Shown here: positions 1-6,040 of the stretch, one piece after another
Layout of the letters: each line of letters opens with the position of its first letter
Numbering within the stretch: the first letter of the stretch is position 1
Assembly (NCBI GenBank): GCA_035560935.1
Contig: DATMYQ010000085.1
Coordinates: 1 to 10,740, forward strand
Length of the DNA stretch: 10,740 bases
DNA from: DATMYQ01 sp035560935
GTDB lineage: Bacteria; Bacillota; Negativicutes; Sporomusales; Sporomusaceae
Direction of reading: 5' to 3'
Notes under the pieces: model-generated
The model's input: only the letters and a program-made list of their open reading frames with translations
Told to the model about the DNA's origin: nothing
Database searches by the model: none
Made by a program: the position numbers and the translations under genes

Positions 1-13
1 GATATAAATAGAG

Positions 14-40
14 TTGGCACTCATTCGACAAGAGTGCTAA
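14..40 (+). promoter_or_regulatory. CIRCE operator (HrcA binding site)
   Basis: The sequence reads TTGGCACTC, nine bases, then GAGTGCTAA. This is the CIRCE inverted repeat (consensus TTAGCACTC-N9-GAGTGCTAA) with one mismatch in the left arm. HrcA binds CIRCE and represses chaperone genes until heat shock. It sits 26 bp before the hsp20 start, between an AT-rich -10-like hexamer (TATAAA, 3-8) and the ribosome binding site, the usual place for this operator. The -35 region would lie outside the window. Confidence 0.93.
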
Positions 41-66
41 TAACCAATTAAAAGGAGGCGTTCACT

Positions 67-543
67 ATGTCTAATTTAACCCGGCGTGATTCTTACAATA
101 CTCCTTCACTGTTCCGGAAAAGCATCAATGATCTGTTTGACAATTTTTTTGGAACCGGCGTATTGTCGCCTCTCAGCGACTTTACCGCCTCGGATTTCCC
201 CACATTCACCACCGGTATTGCTCTTGACGTAATCGACCGCGGCAACGATTATCTGGTAAAAGCCAATCTTCCCGGCATGGACAAAAGCGATGTGGAAATT
301 CAACTCACGGATAATAATGTCTTAACGATTAAAGGTGCCTATAAGCAGCAGGCCGAAAACAAAGACGGACATTATTTGCTGCAGGAACGCCGATCTGGAT
401 CTTTCTCCCGTTCTATCTCTTTCAACGAAGATTTGGTCCCCACCAAAATTAATGCCTTCTTCACAAATGGCATTTTGGAGATTACTTTGCCGAAAGCCGA
501 AGTACAAAACCCCAAAACGGTTCGGATACCGATCGAAAACTAA
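67..543 (+). CDS. hsp20: Small heat-shock protein, Hsp20/alpha-crystallin family
   Basis: This is a 158-residue cytoplasmic holdase that binds unfolding proteins without ATP and hands them to ATP-driven chaperones. The N-terminal arm (about 1-45) is rich in Phe, Ser and Asp. The alpha-crystallin domain covers about 48-145 and contains the family signature around 130-143 (AFFTNGILEITLPK). The C-terminal tail carries the I-x-I motif (IPI, 154-156) that docks onto neighbouring subunits in the oligomer. The length is normal for a bacterial sHSP. The ATG is fixed by an AAGGAGG site 8-9 bases upstream. The CIRCE element just before it implies HrcA control. A strong terminator follows, so it appears to be a one-gene transcript separate from htpG. 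Family assignment is secure; client range cannot be read from the sequence. Confidence 0.95.
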   Translation: MSNLTRRDSYNTPSLFRKSINDLFDNFFGTGVLSPLSDFTASDFPTFTTGIALDVIDRGNDYLVKANLPGMDKSDVEIQLTDNNVLTIKGAYKQQAENKDGHYLLQERRSGSFSRSISFNEDLVPTKINAFFTNGILEITLPKAEVQNPKTVRIPIEN

Positions 544-574
544 CTAACGATATTTACACTATACTGTTCATGGG

Positions 575-604
575 CCCTTAGCCCGAAATGGCTAAGGGTT
601 TTTA
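575..604 (+). terminator. Rho-independent terminator of hsp20
   Basis: A perfect 9-bp stem (CCCTTAGCC at 575-583 with GGCTAAGGG at 590-598) has a 6-nt loop and is followed directly by a run of T. It lies 32 bp after the hsp20 stop codon. Confidence 0.9.
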
Positions 605-741
605 TATCATCACCGTAAAGTTTATATTTTCGCAGCACACAATAATACTTTCTGGTATAGTTAAATAAATCAACCACTTGTTATTTTCGCGTTTCTTTAT
701 AAAATATATAGTGGATAACAGAACAACAGGAGGCAATACGC

Positions 742-2703
742 ATGACACAGGAAATCAACAACAAAGAAGTCCGGGAGTTTCAGGCTGAAACCAAGCAACT
801 CCTTGACCTGATGGTTCACTCGATCTATACCAACAAAGAAATCTTCCTCCGTGAACTTATTTCCAATGCCTCGGACGCCATTGACAAAATCCGTTTTGAA
901 TCATTGACCAATCTAGAATTACTGGAAGGCGATTCCGATTTTGAGATCCGTATTGAACCGGACGAAACGGCAGCTACCGTTACCATCACCGACAATGGAA
1001 TGGGCATGACTTTTGACGAGGTCATTGAGAACATCGGTACCATCGCCAAATCCGGTACCCGGGCTTTTCTGGAAAAGCTTAAAGAAGCCGGCTCCGCAAC
1101 GGATAATGAGCTTATAGGCCAGTTTGGCGTTGGATTTTATTCGGCATTTATGGTGGCAGAAAAAGTAACGCTGATTACCCGCGCACCCGGTCAGTCCCGC
1201 GGCGTCAAGTGGGAATCCACCGGTGACGGCACCTACACGATCGAAGAATATGACCGCGAAAAGCGTGGTACCACGATCATTCTTCATCTGAGCCCGGAAT
1301 TTCATAGCACCGAACAGCCCCGGGAGAATTTTCTAAACCGGCTTACCCTGCAAAGTCTTGTAAAAAAATACTCTGACTACATCCGTTACCCGATTAAAAT
1401 GAACTTTATCCGGGAGGAAAAACCGCTGGACGCCGAAGGCAAAGAAATTGCCGACGCGCCCGCGGCTCAGGTCATCGAAGAAAAAACAATGAATTCCATG
1501 ACTTCGTTGTGGAACCGCAGTAAAAACGAAATCACCAAGGAAGAATACGGAAAGTTCTATCAGGATCTTTTTCATGACTGGGAAGATCCGCTGGAAGTCA
1601 TCCACTCCAAGGTAGAAGGCGCTGTGGAGTATACAACGCTGCTCTTTGTTCCGGCTCATGCCCCGTTTGATTTTTACCAGCGTGAATCGACCACCGGGAT
1701 TCGCCTCTATTCCAAAAATGTTTTTGTTATGGATAACTGCCAGGATCTTCTGCCCGAGTATCTGCGTTTTGTCCGCGGCCTGGTCGATTCTTCCGACTTT
1801 TCACTCAATATTTCCCGTGAACTGCTGCAACACAGTCAGCAACTGAAACTGATCGGTAAGAATCTAGAAAAAACTTTGTTAAAAAATTTAGAATCCATGC
1901 TTTCCAAAGACCGTCCCAAATACGATAAATTCTGGAAAGAATTCGGTAAAGCAATGAAAAGCGGCGTGTATTCCGATTTTTCCAGCCGGGACAAGTTAAA
2001 AGATTTGCTGCTGTTCCCGTCCTCCCGCAGCACGGAGGAACTGACCACGCTGGCTGACTATATGAAACGGATGCCCGAAAGCCAAACCGTGCTCTATTAT
2101 GCTACCGGCAAAGACCGGGCCACGGTAGAGCAGTTACCGCAAATGGAACTGCTCCGCGAAAAAGGCATTGAAGTACTTTATCTTTTCGACCGGGTAGACG
2201 AATTTGCCGTTGATGCGCTGCGCGAATACCAGGATAAAAAATTCCAGTCTGTCAGCCGGGGCGAACTCAATCTGGATGAACTGGAGTCCACCGAAGAGAA
2301 AAAACACAAAGAAGAGTTGAGCAAAGATCACGAATCGTTGTTAAACGCGATCAAAGGGCAGCTGGAAGGAAAAGTGGAAGCGGTTAAAATTAGCAGCCGC
2401 CTAAAATCCAGCGCGGTCTGCCTAGTTAGCAGCAACAGTGGCATTAGTCTTTCCATGGAGCAAATCCTTTCCGAAGCCAATCAGGGGATGTTCAAAGCCA
2501 GTCGGATTCTCGAAATTAATCCGGATCACGAAATTTTTTCCGTTCTAAAAGATTTGCATGAAACGGATGCAGCTTCAGAAACATTCCAGGATTATTGTCA
2601 CTTGTTATATGATCAAGCATTATTGATCGAAGGCCTGCCACCGGAAAATCCAGTAAACTTCGCCAATAAAATGGCCGCATTGATGGCCCGGGGCAGCCGC
2701 TAA
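742..2703 (+). CDS. htpG: Molecular chaperone HtpG (bacterial Hsp90)
   Basis: This 653-residue ATP-dependent dimeric chaperone of the cytoplasm acts late in folding and in remodelling clients with the DnaK system. The N-terminal GHKL ATPase domain (about 1-230) shows ELISNASDA with the catalytic Glu38, Asn42 and Asp45, then DNGMGM (84-89) and GQFGVGF (126-132), and the later GTTIILHL strand. The middle domain has the usual tryptophan-rich entry (SLWNRSKNEI) and the SLNISREL segment bearing the arginine that contacts ATP gamma-phosphate. A C-terminal dimerisation domain follows, and there is no EEVD tail, as expected for bacteria. The length is slightly above the common 620-640. The ATG is supported by AGGAGG at 728-733. 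No CIRCE element is seen upstream, so its control differs from hsp20. The 604-727 gap has AT-rich promoter-like sequence (for example extended -10 TGGTATAGT at 653-661), but no hexamer pair is convincing. Confidence 0.98.
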   Translation: MTQEINNKEVREFQAETKQLLDLMVHSIYTNKEIFLRELISNASDAIDKIRFESLTNLELLEGDSDFEIRIEPDETAATVTITDNGMGMTFDEVIENIGTIAKSGTRAFLEKLKEAGSATDNELIGQFGVGFYSAFMVAEKVTLITRAPGQSRGVKWESTGDGTYTIEEYDREKRGTTIILHLSPEFHSTEQPRENFLNRLTLQSLVKKYSDYIRYPIKMNFIREEKPLDAEGKEIADAPAAQVIEEKTMNSMTSLWNRSKNEITKEEYGKFYQDLFHDWEDPLEVIHSKVEGAVEYTTLLFVPAHAPFDFYQRESTTGIRLYSKNVFVMDNCQDLLPEYLRFVRGLVDSSDFSLNISRELLQHSQQLKLIGKNLEKTLLKNLESMLSKDRPKYDKFWKEFGKAMKSGVYSDFSSRDKLKDLLLFPSSRSTEELTTLADYMKRMPESQTVLYYATGKDRATVEQLPQMELLREKGIEVLYLFDRVDEFAVDALREYQDKKFQSVSRGELNLDELESTEEKKHKEELSKDHESLLNAIKGQLEGKVEAVKISSRLKSSAVCLVSSNSGISLSMEQILSEANQGMFKASRILEINPDHEIFSVLKDLHETDAASETFQDYCHLLYDQALLIEGLPPENPVNFANKMAALMARGSR

Positions 2704-2732
2704 TCCAGACTTAGATTCTACGAATCATCACC

Positions 2733-2783
2733 AAAAACAGAACAGCGGATATGTACTTTTCGATACATATCCGCTGTTTTTTA
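2733..2783. terminator. Bidirectional terminator between convergent htpG and the adhesin-E-like gene
   Basis: A perfect 15-bp inverted repeat (2741-2755 with 2764-2778) has an 8-nt loop. It is flanked by a T run on the right for + strand transcripts and an A run at 2733-2737 on the left, which reads as T for - strand transcripts. It lies between the convergent stop codons at 2703 and 2793 and probably serves both. Confidence 0.92.
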
Positions 2784-2792
2784 TTATGCGGC

Positions 2793-3206
2793 TTATTTCT
2801 TTACCTCTGGCTTTTTGACCTCTAATGCCTGTTTCAGCACAGCATCCGCCAACGTGCCTTCGGCAATCGGCTTCCATTTTTGCATTTCCGTCACATCCAC
2901 CAGGTAAATTTTACCTGCCGAGTCATATTGTACCTGCCGCAGCGTTCTTTCCTGGCGATCCTTAATTTTAAATTCCATCTGGCTGTCAACGGCAGCAATA
3001 TTTTCATATTTTTCCGGCGCGCTGATCCGAGTCTGCGTAGTCACCTTCAATTGGTCATCCTGACGTTGGACGCTTTCTGAGTCCAAATAAAACTGCACTT
3101 CTCCGTCAGCGTCATCGCCAACCATTACCCACGTAGCCGCCAGGGATACCGGACTCATTACCAGCAAGCAGGCCATAAAAACCGCTCCCATAAGAAACTT
3201 TTTCAA
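2793..3206 (-). CDS. Secreted protein resembling surface-adhesin E family
   Basis: This 137-residue protein reads from a TTG start at 3206. The choice rests on an AAAGGAGGTG site (3214-3223) ending 7 bases upstream and on the signal peptide that then begins exactly at the start: MKKFLMG, a hydrophobic core to about residue 20, and a signal peptidase site near SLA-A (21-24). The nearby ATG at 3210 is out of frame and stops early. The exported part (about 114 residues) opens with a Trp strand, has FYLDSESV and a late W-K-P-I segment, and ends in a Lys/Glu-rich tail (EVKKPEVKK). This arrangement resembles the small surface-adhesin E-like fold first described in Haemophilus, but many such proteins in Firmicutes have no tested role, so adhesion should not be assumed. 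The gene follows the phosphatase by 61 bp and probably shares its transcript. Confidence 0.7.
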   Translation of the reverse strand: MKKFLMGAVFMACLLVMSPVSLAATWVMVGDDADGEVQFYLDSESVQRQDDQLKVTTQTRISAPEKYENIAAVDSQMEFKIKDRQERTLRQVQYDSAGKIYLVDVTEMQKWKPIAEGTLADAVLKQALEVKKPEVKK

Positions 3207-3267
3207 CCATGAACACCTCCTTTCTAGATTATAGTAATATATTATCGGCAATCTGCCAAGTACTTTC

Positions 3268-4638
3268 TCACCCTAAAGCCGCTAACCGGTCAAAACGCAG
3301 CGCCAGCATAGTAATATCATCCGATTGTTCCGCGCCGGCGGTAAAGTTTTGCAGATGGTCCATCACCAGCGGCAACAACTGGCACGGCTCATTGGAATCG
3401 CTGCCCAGCAACGCCGCCTCTAGTCGCTGATCGCCAAAAAGCTCCATTTGTCCATTCATCGCTTCTGTGACTCCGTCGGTGTACATCAGTAAAACATCAC
3501 CGGCCGCCATCCGCAGTTTTCCGCTGGAAAAACACATTCCTTCCACGACTCCCAGTGCGGGGCCATGCCGGTCTGCCAGCAGCAACGCTTTATCGTCCTG
3601 GCACAGCAGATAAGGCGGATTATGACCGGCATTACTGTAAGTCACCTCACCGGTACGGATATCCAGTATACCGCAAAACAAGGTCACGAACATACTGGCA
3701 TTATTCCCGCGGCAAAGTTCTTCGTTCACACGCCGCACAATCTCACCCGTCTGCGCTTCCCGGTCAGCCTGTGATTTAAACAGGGTACGGGTAGCCGACA
3801 TAAACAAAGCGGCCGCTATTCCTTTTCCTGATACATCAGCAATGACAAAACCGAATCGATGCTCATCAAGAAAGAAAAAATCATACAAATCTCCGCCGAC
3901 TTCTCTGGCCGGTTCTAAAATAGCATGCAGTGAAAAACTGGTAGAATAGATACAACCGGTCGGCAATGCCGGCACCATGCTCTGCTGGATTTCCCGTGCC
4001 AGCGACAGTTCTCCCTCCAAACGGGCCTGTTGTGAGCGAATTTTCTGTTCTGCCCGTAAGGTATTTAATACCAAAACAAAGAATGCCACCATCATTCCGT
4101 TACCCAAAACCATCGGCAGAATAACCAACAATTGTATTTTCACCAATTGCATACGATCTGCGATCAGCAGCACCGGCACCACACGCGCCAACAATTCAAA
4201 TCCTACGGTAAAAAGCACCGCCTCTCTGACACTAAGAACCGGCCCTTTCCGCCACCAGCTGTACAACCCGGCCAAGATACCGGCGATCAAAGAAGTACTG
4301 CCCGCAGCCAACGCATTCTCGCCGCCATAAGAATACCGAATCACCGCTGTAATAAACCCAACACTGGTCCCCAACACCGGACCTGCCATTAAACCCGCCA
4401 GAATCGGTCCGGGACGGCTTAACGCCACCAACAGGCCGTTAACCATCAGTCCATTATAAATACCGTAAGCAGAAAAAATACTAAAAACAAATCCAAAAAC
4501 AAGCTGTTGTCGCCATTGTTGTTTCTGTTCCATCAGTTGGCAGAAGAAAGGCGACCTTAGCAAGCCATAAGCAAATACAGCCATTACGCAAGATTTCTCC
4601 ATCAAATCCAACAACATGTTCCAATCATTCCACAGCAT
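3268..4638 (-). CDS. Membrane-anchored SpoIIE/RsbU-type serine phosphatase with 5TM (LytS-like) sensor
   Basis: This 456-residue protein is a PP2C-like phosphatase of the type that dephosphorylates anti-sigma-factor antagonists in partner-switching pathways. Residues about 10-192 form five or six membrane segments with the small-residue pattern of the 5TMR-LYT domain (PGPILAGLMAGPVLGTSVGF). A helical linker (LEGELSLAREIQQSMVP, about 207-223) leads into the catalytic domain (about 235-453). Metal-binding signatures are intact: EVGGDLYDFF (Asp250), DVSGKGIAAALF (Asp268), SNAGHNPP, YTDGVTEA (Asp388) and the final SDDIT. The ATG at 4638 is chosen because GGAGG at 4647-4651 lies 8 bases before it; the GTG at 4647 overlaps that site and is unlikely. 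No kinase (RsbW-like) or STAS antagonist gene is visible here, so its substrate must be encoded elsewhere. The signal sensed by the membrane part is unknown. Confidence 0.93.
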   Translation of the reverse strand: MLWNDWNMLLDLMEKSCVMAVFAYGLLRSPFFCQLMEQKQQWRQQLVFGFVFSIFSAYGIYNGLMVNGLLVALSRPGPILAGLMAGPVLGTSVGFITAVIRYSYGGENALAAGSTSLIAGILAGLYSWWRKGPVLSVREAVLFTVGFELLARVVPVLLIADRMQLVKIQLLVILPMVLGNGMMVAFFVLVLNTLRAEQKIRSQQARLEGELSLAREIQQSMVPALPTGCIYSTSFSLHAILEPAREVGGDLYDFFFLDEHRFGFVIADVSGKGIAAALFMSATRTLFKSQADREAQTGEIVRRVNEELCRGNNASMFVTLFCGILDIRTGEVTYSNAGHNPPYLLCQDDKALLLADRHGPALGVVEGMCFSSGKLRMAAGDVLLMYTDGVTEAMNGQMELFGDQRLEAALLGSDSNEPCQLLPLVMDHLQNFTAGAEQSDDITMLALRFDRLAALG

Positions 4639-4763
4639 GCATTGCACCTCCGGTGTCTACTTTTCGCCATTCGCCTTGAATATCCTTTATCTCCACATAA
4701 GTCAGCGCGCGCTCTTCATGAGAAGAAGAGTCAAACCTGACACCGTAGCAGTTTTTTGTACAT
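4625..4763 (-). pseudogene. Small ORF apparently split by a one-base frameshift, overlapping the phosphatase start
   Basis: An ATG at 4763 opens MYKK and then stops after 10 codons. The frame one base over runs from the poly-A tract to a TGA at 4625-4627 and looks like protein: about 44 codons, charged and aromatic residues in balance, including EERALTYVEIKDIQGEW. It has no ATG, GTG or TTG start of its own before a GTG 20 codons in. If the six-A run (4752-4757) had five As, the two would join into one 45-residue protein. The 3' end contains the phosphatase ribosome binding site and overlaps that gene by 14 bp, as in translationally coupled operons. The upstream ribosome site is weak (GGAAAG). 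No family is recognised. It could be a decayed gene, a homopolymer sequencing error, or chance. Confidence 0.35.
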
Positions 4764-5024
4764 TATTTTCTTTCCGCTTTGTTATCGGTTGCTGTATGCC
4801 GCATATTTCACCACCGGTTATTACGTTTGCCGCTGCCTATCTGCTGCAATCGCTGACAATGCCGGTTTTTATCAGATTTTTCACACTATTCGGCATTTAT
4901 GCTCTGATGTGCTAAGGCCGTCATCCTGCTTAGCACCGCCCATTTAAAATGTTCTCTCAGCGTCTAAAAGTGAGCTATCCACAGCAATCGTAAGAATTTC
5001 GCAAATTTTTCCGACATTTTCACA
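4764..5024. other. Intergenic stretch without a supported gene
   Basis: I see no gene in this stretch on either strand. It contains T-rich sequence that gives hydrophobic shadow translations, one 8-bp inverted repeat (4909-4936), and presumably the promoter of the - strand phosphatase operon, though no convincing -35/-10 pair for that operon could be picked out. Confidence 0.5.
4909..4936. repeat. Inverted repeat GTGCTAAG / CTTAGCAC
   Basis: A perfect 8-bp inverted repeat (4909-4916 and 4929-4936) has a 12-nt loop. It has no T tract on either side, so it is not a clear terminator. The arms resemble CIRCE half-sites but are arranged outward-facing, so this is not a CIRCE element. Role unknown; it may be chance or a protein-binding site. 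Confidence 0.4.
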
Positions 5025-5053
5025 TTGACAGCCAGGCTGCCGTCCTTTATACT
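5025..5053 (+). promoter_or_regulatory. Strong sigma-70/SigA promoter
   Basis: A consensus -35 hexamer TTGACA (5025-5030), a 17-bp spacer and a -10 hexamer TATACT (5048-5053, one mismatch) are present. Transcription would start near 5060. There is no protein gene on the + strand downstream; the product is the structured RNA that follows. Confidence 0.85.
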
Positions 5054-5059
5054 AACCAT

Positions 5060-5283
5060 AGTGAGTGATTGGCCTGTAGTGCCCGTTATCTTTGATATGT
5101 CCAACCTACAAGTCACCTAGGGAATCCAATGTTATGAGAGCTGTCGGAACATCATCGAATGGGGGACAAAAGACATACTAGGGTTACCCACCTGCGCGAA
5201 GCGGGTTTTGGACATAGGGAGAGACGACATTCTGGGCTGGTTACTGTTACGAGAAAGGTTTGCCGTGAGGTAAGCCTTTTTTA
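5060..5283 (+). ncRNA. Structured small RNA, candidate 6S RNA (ssrS)
   Basis: Between the strong promoter and the terminator lie about 220 nt with no ribosome binding site or ORF of note. By hand folding, an outer stem pairs 5064-5076 with 5233-5245 (13 pairs, many G-U). An inner stem pairs 5096-5102 with 5210-5216 and continues as 5103-5106 with 5204-5207 after a 2-nt bulge. The two strands between them (about 19 and 16 nt) would form a large, nearly symmetric bubble. The apical part has small hairpins (5129-5133 with 5148-5152; 5191-5195 with 5201-5205, partly competing with the inner stem). This rod with a central bubble and the size fit 6S RNA, which binds housekeeping RNA polymerase by mimicking an open promoter. 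No primary-sequence signature proves it. SRP RNA, RNase P RNA and tmRNA are unlikely because their conserved motifs are absent. Confidence 0.6.
5254..5283 (+). terminator. Rho-independent terminator of the small RNA
   Basis: An 11-bp stem (5254-5264 with 5269-5279, two G-U pairs) has a GTGA tetraloop and runs into a T tract. It ends the transcript begun near 5060. Confidence 0.88.
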
Positions 5284-5292
5284 TTTTGCGTA

Positions 5293-5366
5293 ATAAAACA
5301 AAAACCGCACTGAGAAGGGCTGCGAAAAACTTTTTATAAGTCCTCACACAGCCCTGTCGAGCGGTT
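5293..5366 (-). terminator. Rho-independent terminator of bfr
   Basis: On the - strand, AACCGC (5366-5361) pairs with GCGGTT (5308-5303) and AGGGCTG (5355-5349) pairs with CAGCCCT (5322-5316), forming a two-part stem with an internal loop and an AT-rich apex. A T-rich tail (TTTTTGTTTTATT) follows. It faces the terminator of the convergent small RNA. Confidence 0.82.
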
Positions 5367-5390
5367 ACTTGATCTTTATCATTTAAGAAA

Positions 5391-5858
5391 TCAGCCAACC
5401 TGAGTAGTCAGGAAAATCGGTAGCGTCATATGAGAAATCTGATCCTGCAACTCTTCAATCTTATCAATATGATCATCTTCATCGCTAAGGATATGTTCCA
5501 GAATTTCACGGGTAGCAAAATCGCCAACTTCACCGGCCAGTTTAATCGCTGCATTATAGGCAGCAATAGCACCCTCTTCTGATTTATGATCCGCTTCGAG
5601 TTGTTTGGTAACATCCGCGCCAATATGAATCGGTGTCAATTTAGACACCACGGGAATTCCTTCCAGAAACAGAATACGGGCGATCAGCTTCTCTGCATGT
5701 TTCATCTCGTCAATAGCCCTTTTTTCAAAACGCTGGTGGAGTTTTTCATATCCCCAGTTGGCACACATTTCAGAATGGACAATGTACTGGTTGATCGCAC
5801 CCAGTTCGTCCGCCAGCAAAGCATTTAGCGTTTCAATAAGTTTGGCATTTCCTTTCAT
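5391..5858 (-). CDS. bfr: Bacterioferritin
   Basis: This 155-residue four-helix-bundle ferritin oxidises Fe(II) and stores it as a mineral inside a 24-subunit cytoplasmic shell, protecting against iron-driven oxidative damage. All six di-iron ferroxidase ligands are at the classic positions: Glu18, Glu51, His54, Glu94, Glu127 and His130. Met52, the ligand of the inter-subunit haem, is present, which separates bacterioferritin from plain ferritin. The length matches the family (about 155-160). An AAGGGGG site (5869-5875) ends 10 bases before the ATG. It appears to be transcribed alone: a possible terminator lies upstream after the ene-reductase gene, and a clear one lies downstream. Two inverted repeats in its leader are candidate operators, but neither matches the Fur or PerR consensus that I know. 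No bacterioferritin-associated ferredoxin gene is seen here. Confidence 0.96.
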   Translation of the reverse strand: MKGNAKLIETLNALLADELGAINQYIVHSEMCANWGYEKLHQRFEKRAIDEMKHAEKLIARILFLEGIPVVSKLTPIHIGADVTKQLEADHKSEEGAIAAYNAAIKLAGEVGDFATREILEHILSDEDDHIDKIEELQDQISHMTLPIFLTTQVG

Positions 5859-5880
5859 TTGAACAAAGCCCCCTTATCTT

Positions 5881-5896
5881 TTCTGATATTTCAGAA
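5881..5896. promoter_or_regulatory. Palindrome TTCTGA-N4-TCAGAA in the bfr leader
   Basis: A perfect 6-bp inverted repeat with a 4-nt centre sits just upstream of the bfr ribosome binding site. Its position would suit a repressor site or a small RNA hairpin. It does not match known Fur, PerR or LexA consensus sequences. Function is inferred only from position. Confidence 0.4.
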
Positions 5897-5908
5897 CCAC
5901 CGATGATT

Positions 5909-5939
5909 TATCCCTGAAACACATATGGTTTCCGGGATA
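5909..5939. promoter_or_regulatory. Long imperfect inverted repeat upstream of bfr
   Basis: The 12-nt arms TATCCCTGAAAC (5909-5920) and GTTTCCGGGATA (5928-5939) are complementary at 11 of 12 positions around a 7-nt centre (ACATATG). There is no adjacent T tract, so a DNA-binding site is likelier than a terminator. It lies 51 bp upstream of the bfr start, in the region where the promoter should be. Confidence 0.45.
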
Positions 5940-6000
5940 TTCCGACAGCCTGATATCTCTCCATTCCACGTTCATTAACGATTTCCCTGCCATCACTAGG

Positions 6001-6026
6001 AAAAAAAATGGTTATTTTTAACTACC
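6001..6026 (-). terminator. Possible weak terminator after the ene-reductase gene
   Basis: On the - strand, GTTA and TAAC pair around AAAA inside GGTAGTTAAAAATAACC (6026-6010), closely followed by eight Ts (6008-6001). The stem is short and AU-rich, so efficiency is doubtful, but the T run and the position 15-40 bp after the stop codon fit a terminator. Confidence 0.42.
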
Positions 6027-6040
6027 GCTATTCCACCAAA

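Noticed and set aside
3228..3233. TATAAT on the - strand as an internal promoter for the secreted-protein gene
   Set aside because: Transcription would start at or inside the ribosome binding site (3214-3223), and no -35 lies at proper spacing.
4639..4647. GTG at 4647 as phosphatase start
   Set aside because: It overlaps the GGAGG ribosome site; the in-frame ATG at 4638 is at ideal spacing.
4752..4763. Programmed -1 frameshift at the A6 tract of the small ORF
   Set aside because: The frame to be joined is +1 relative to the ATG frame, so a -1 slip on the A run would not produce it.
4718..4915. Possible 66-residue hydrophobic protein on the + strand
   Set aside because: There is no ribosome binding site and no promoter, and the sequence is simply T-rich; it lies opposite the more protein-like small frame on the other strand.
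5060..5283. SRP RNA, RNase P RNA, tmRNA or a riboswitch
   Set aside because: The conserved motifs of these RNAs are not visible, and no + strand gene follows that a riboswitch could control.
5132..5398. 88-codon frame on the - strand across the small RNA
   Set aside because: It overlaps the RNA gene, two terminators and the end of bfr, and its translation has low-quality, low-complexity content.
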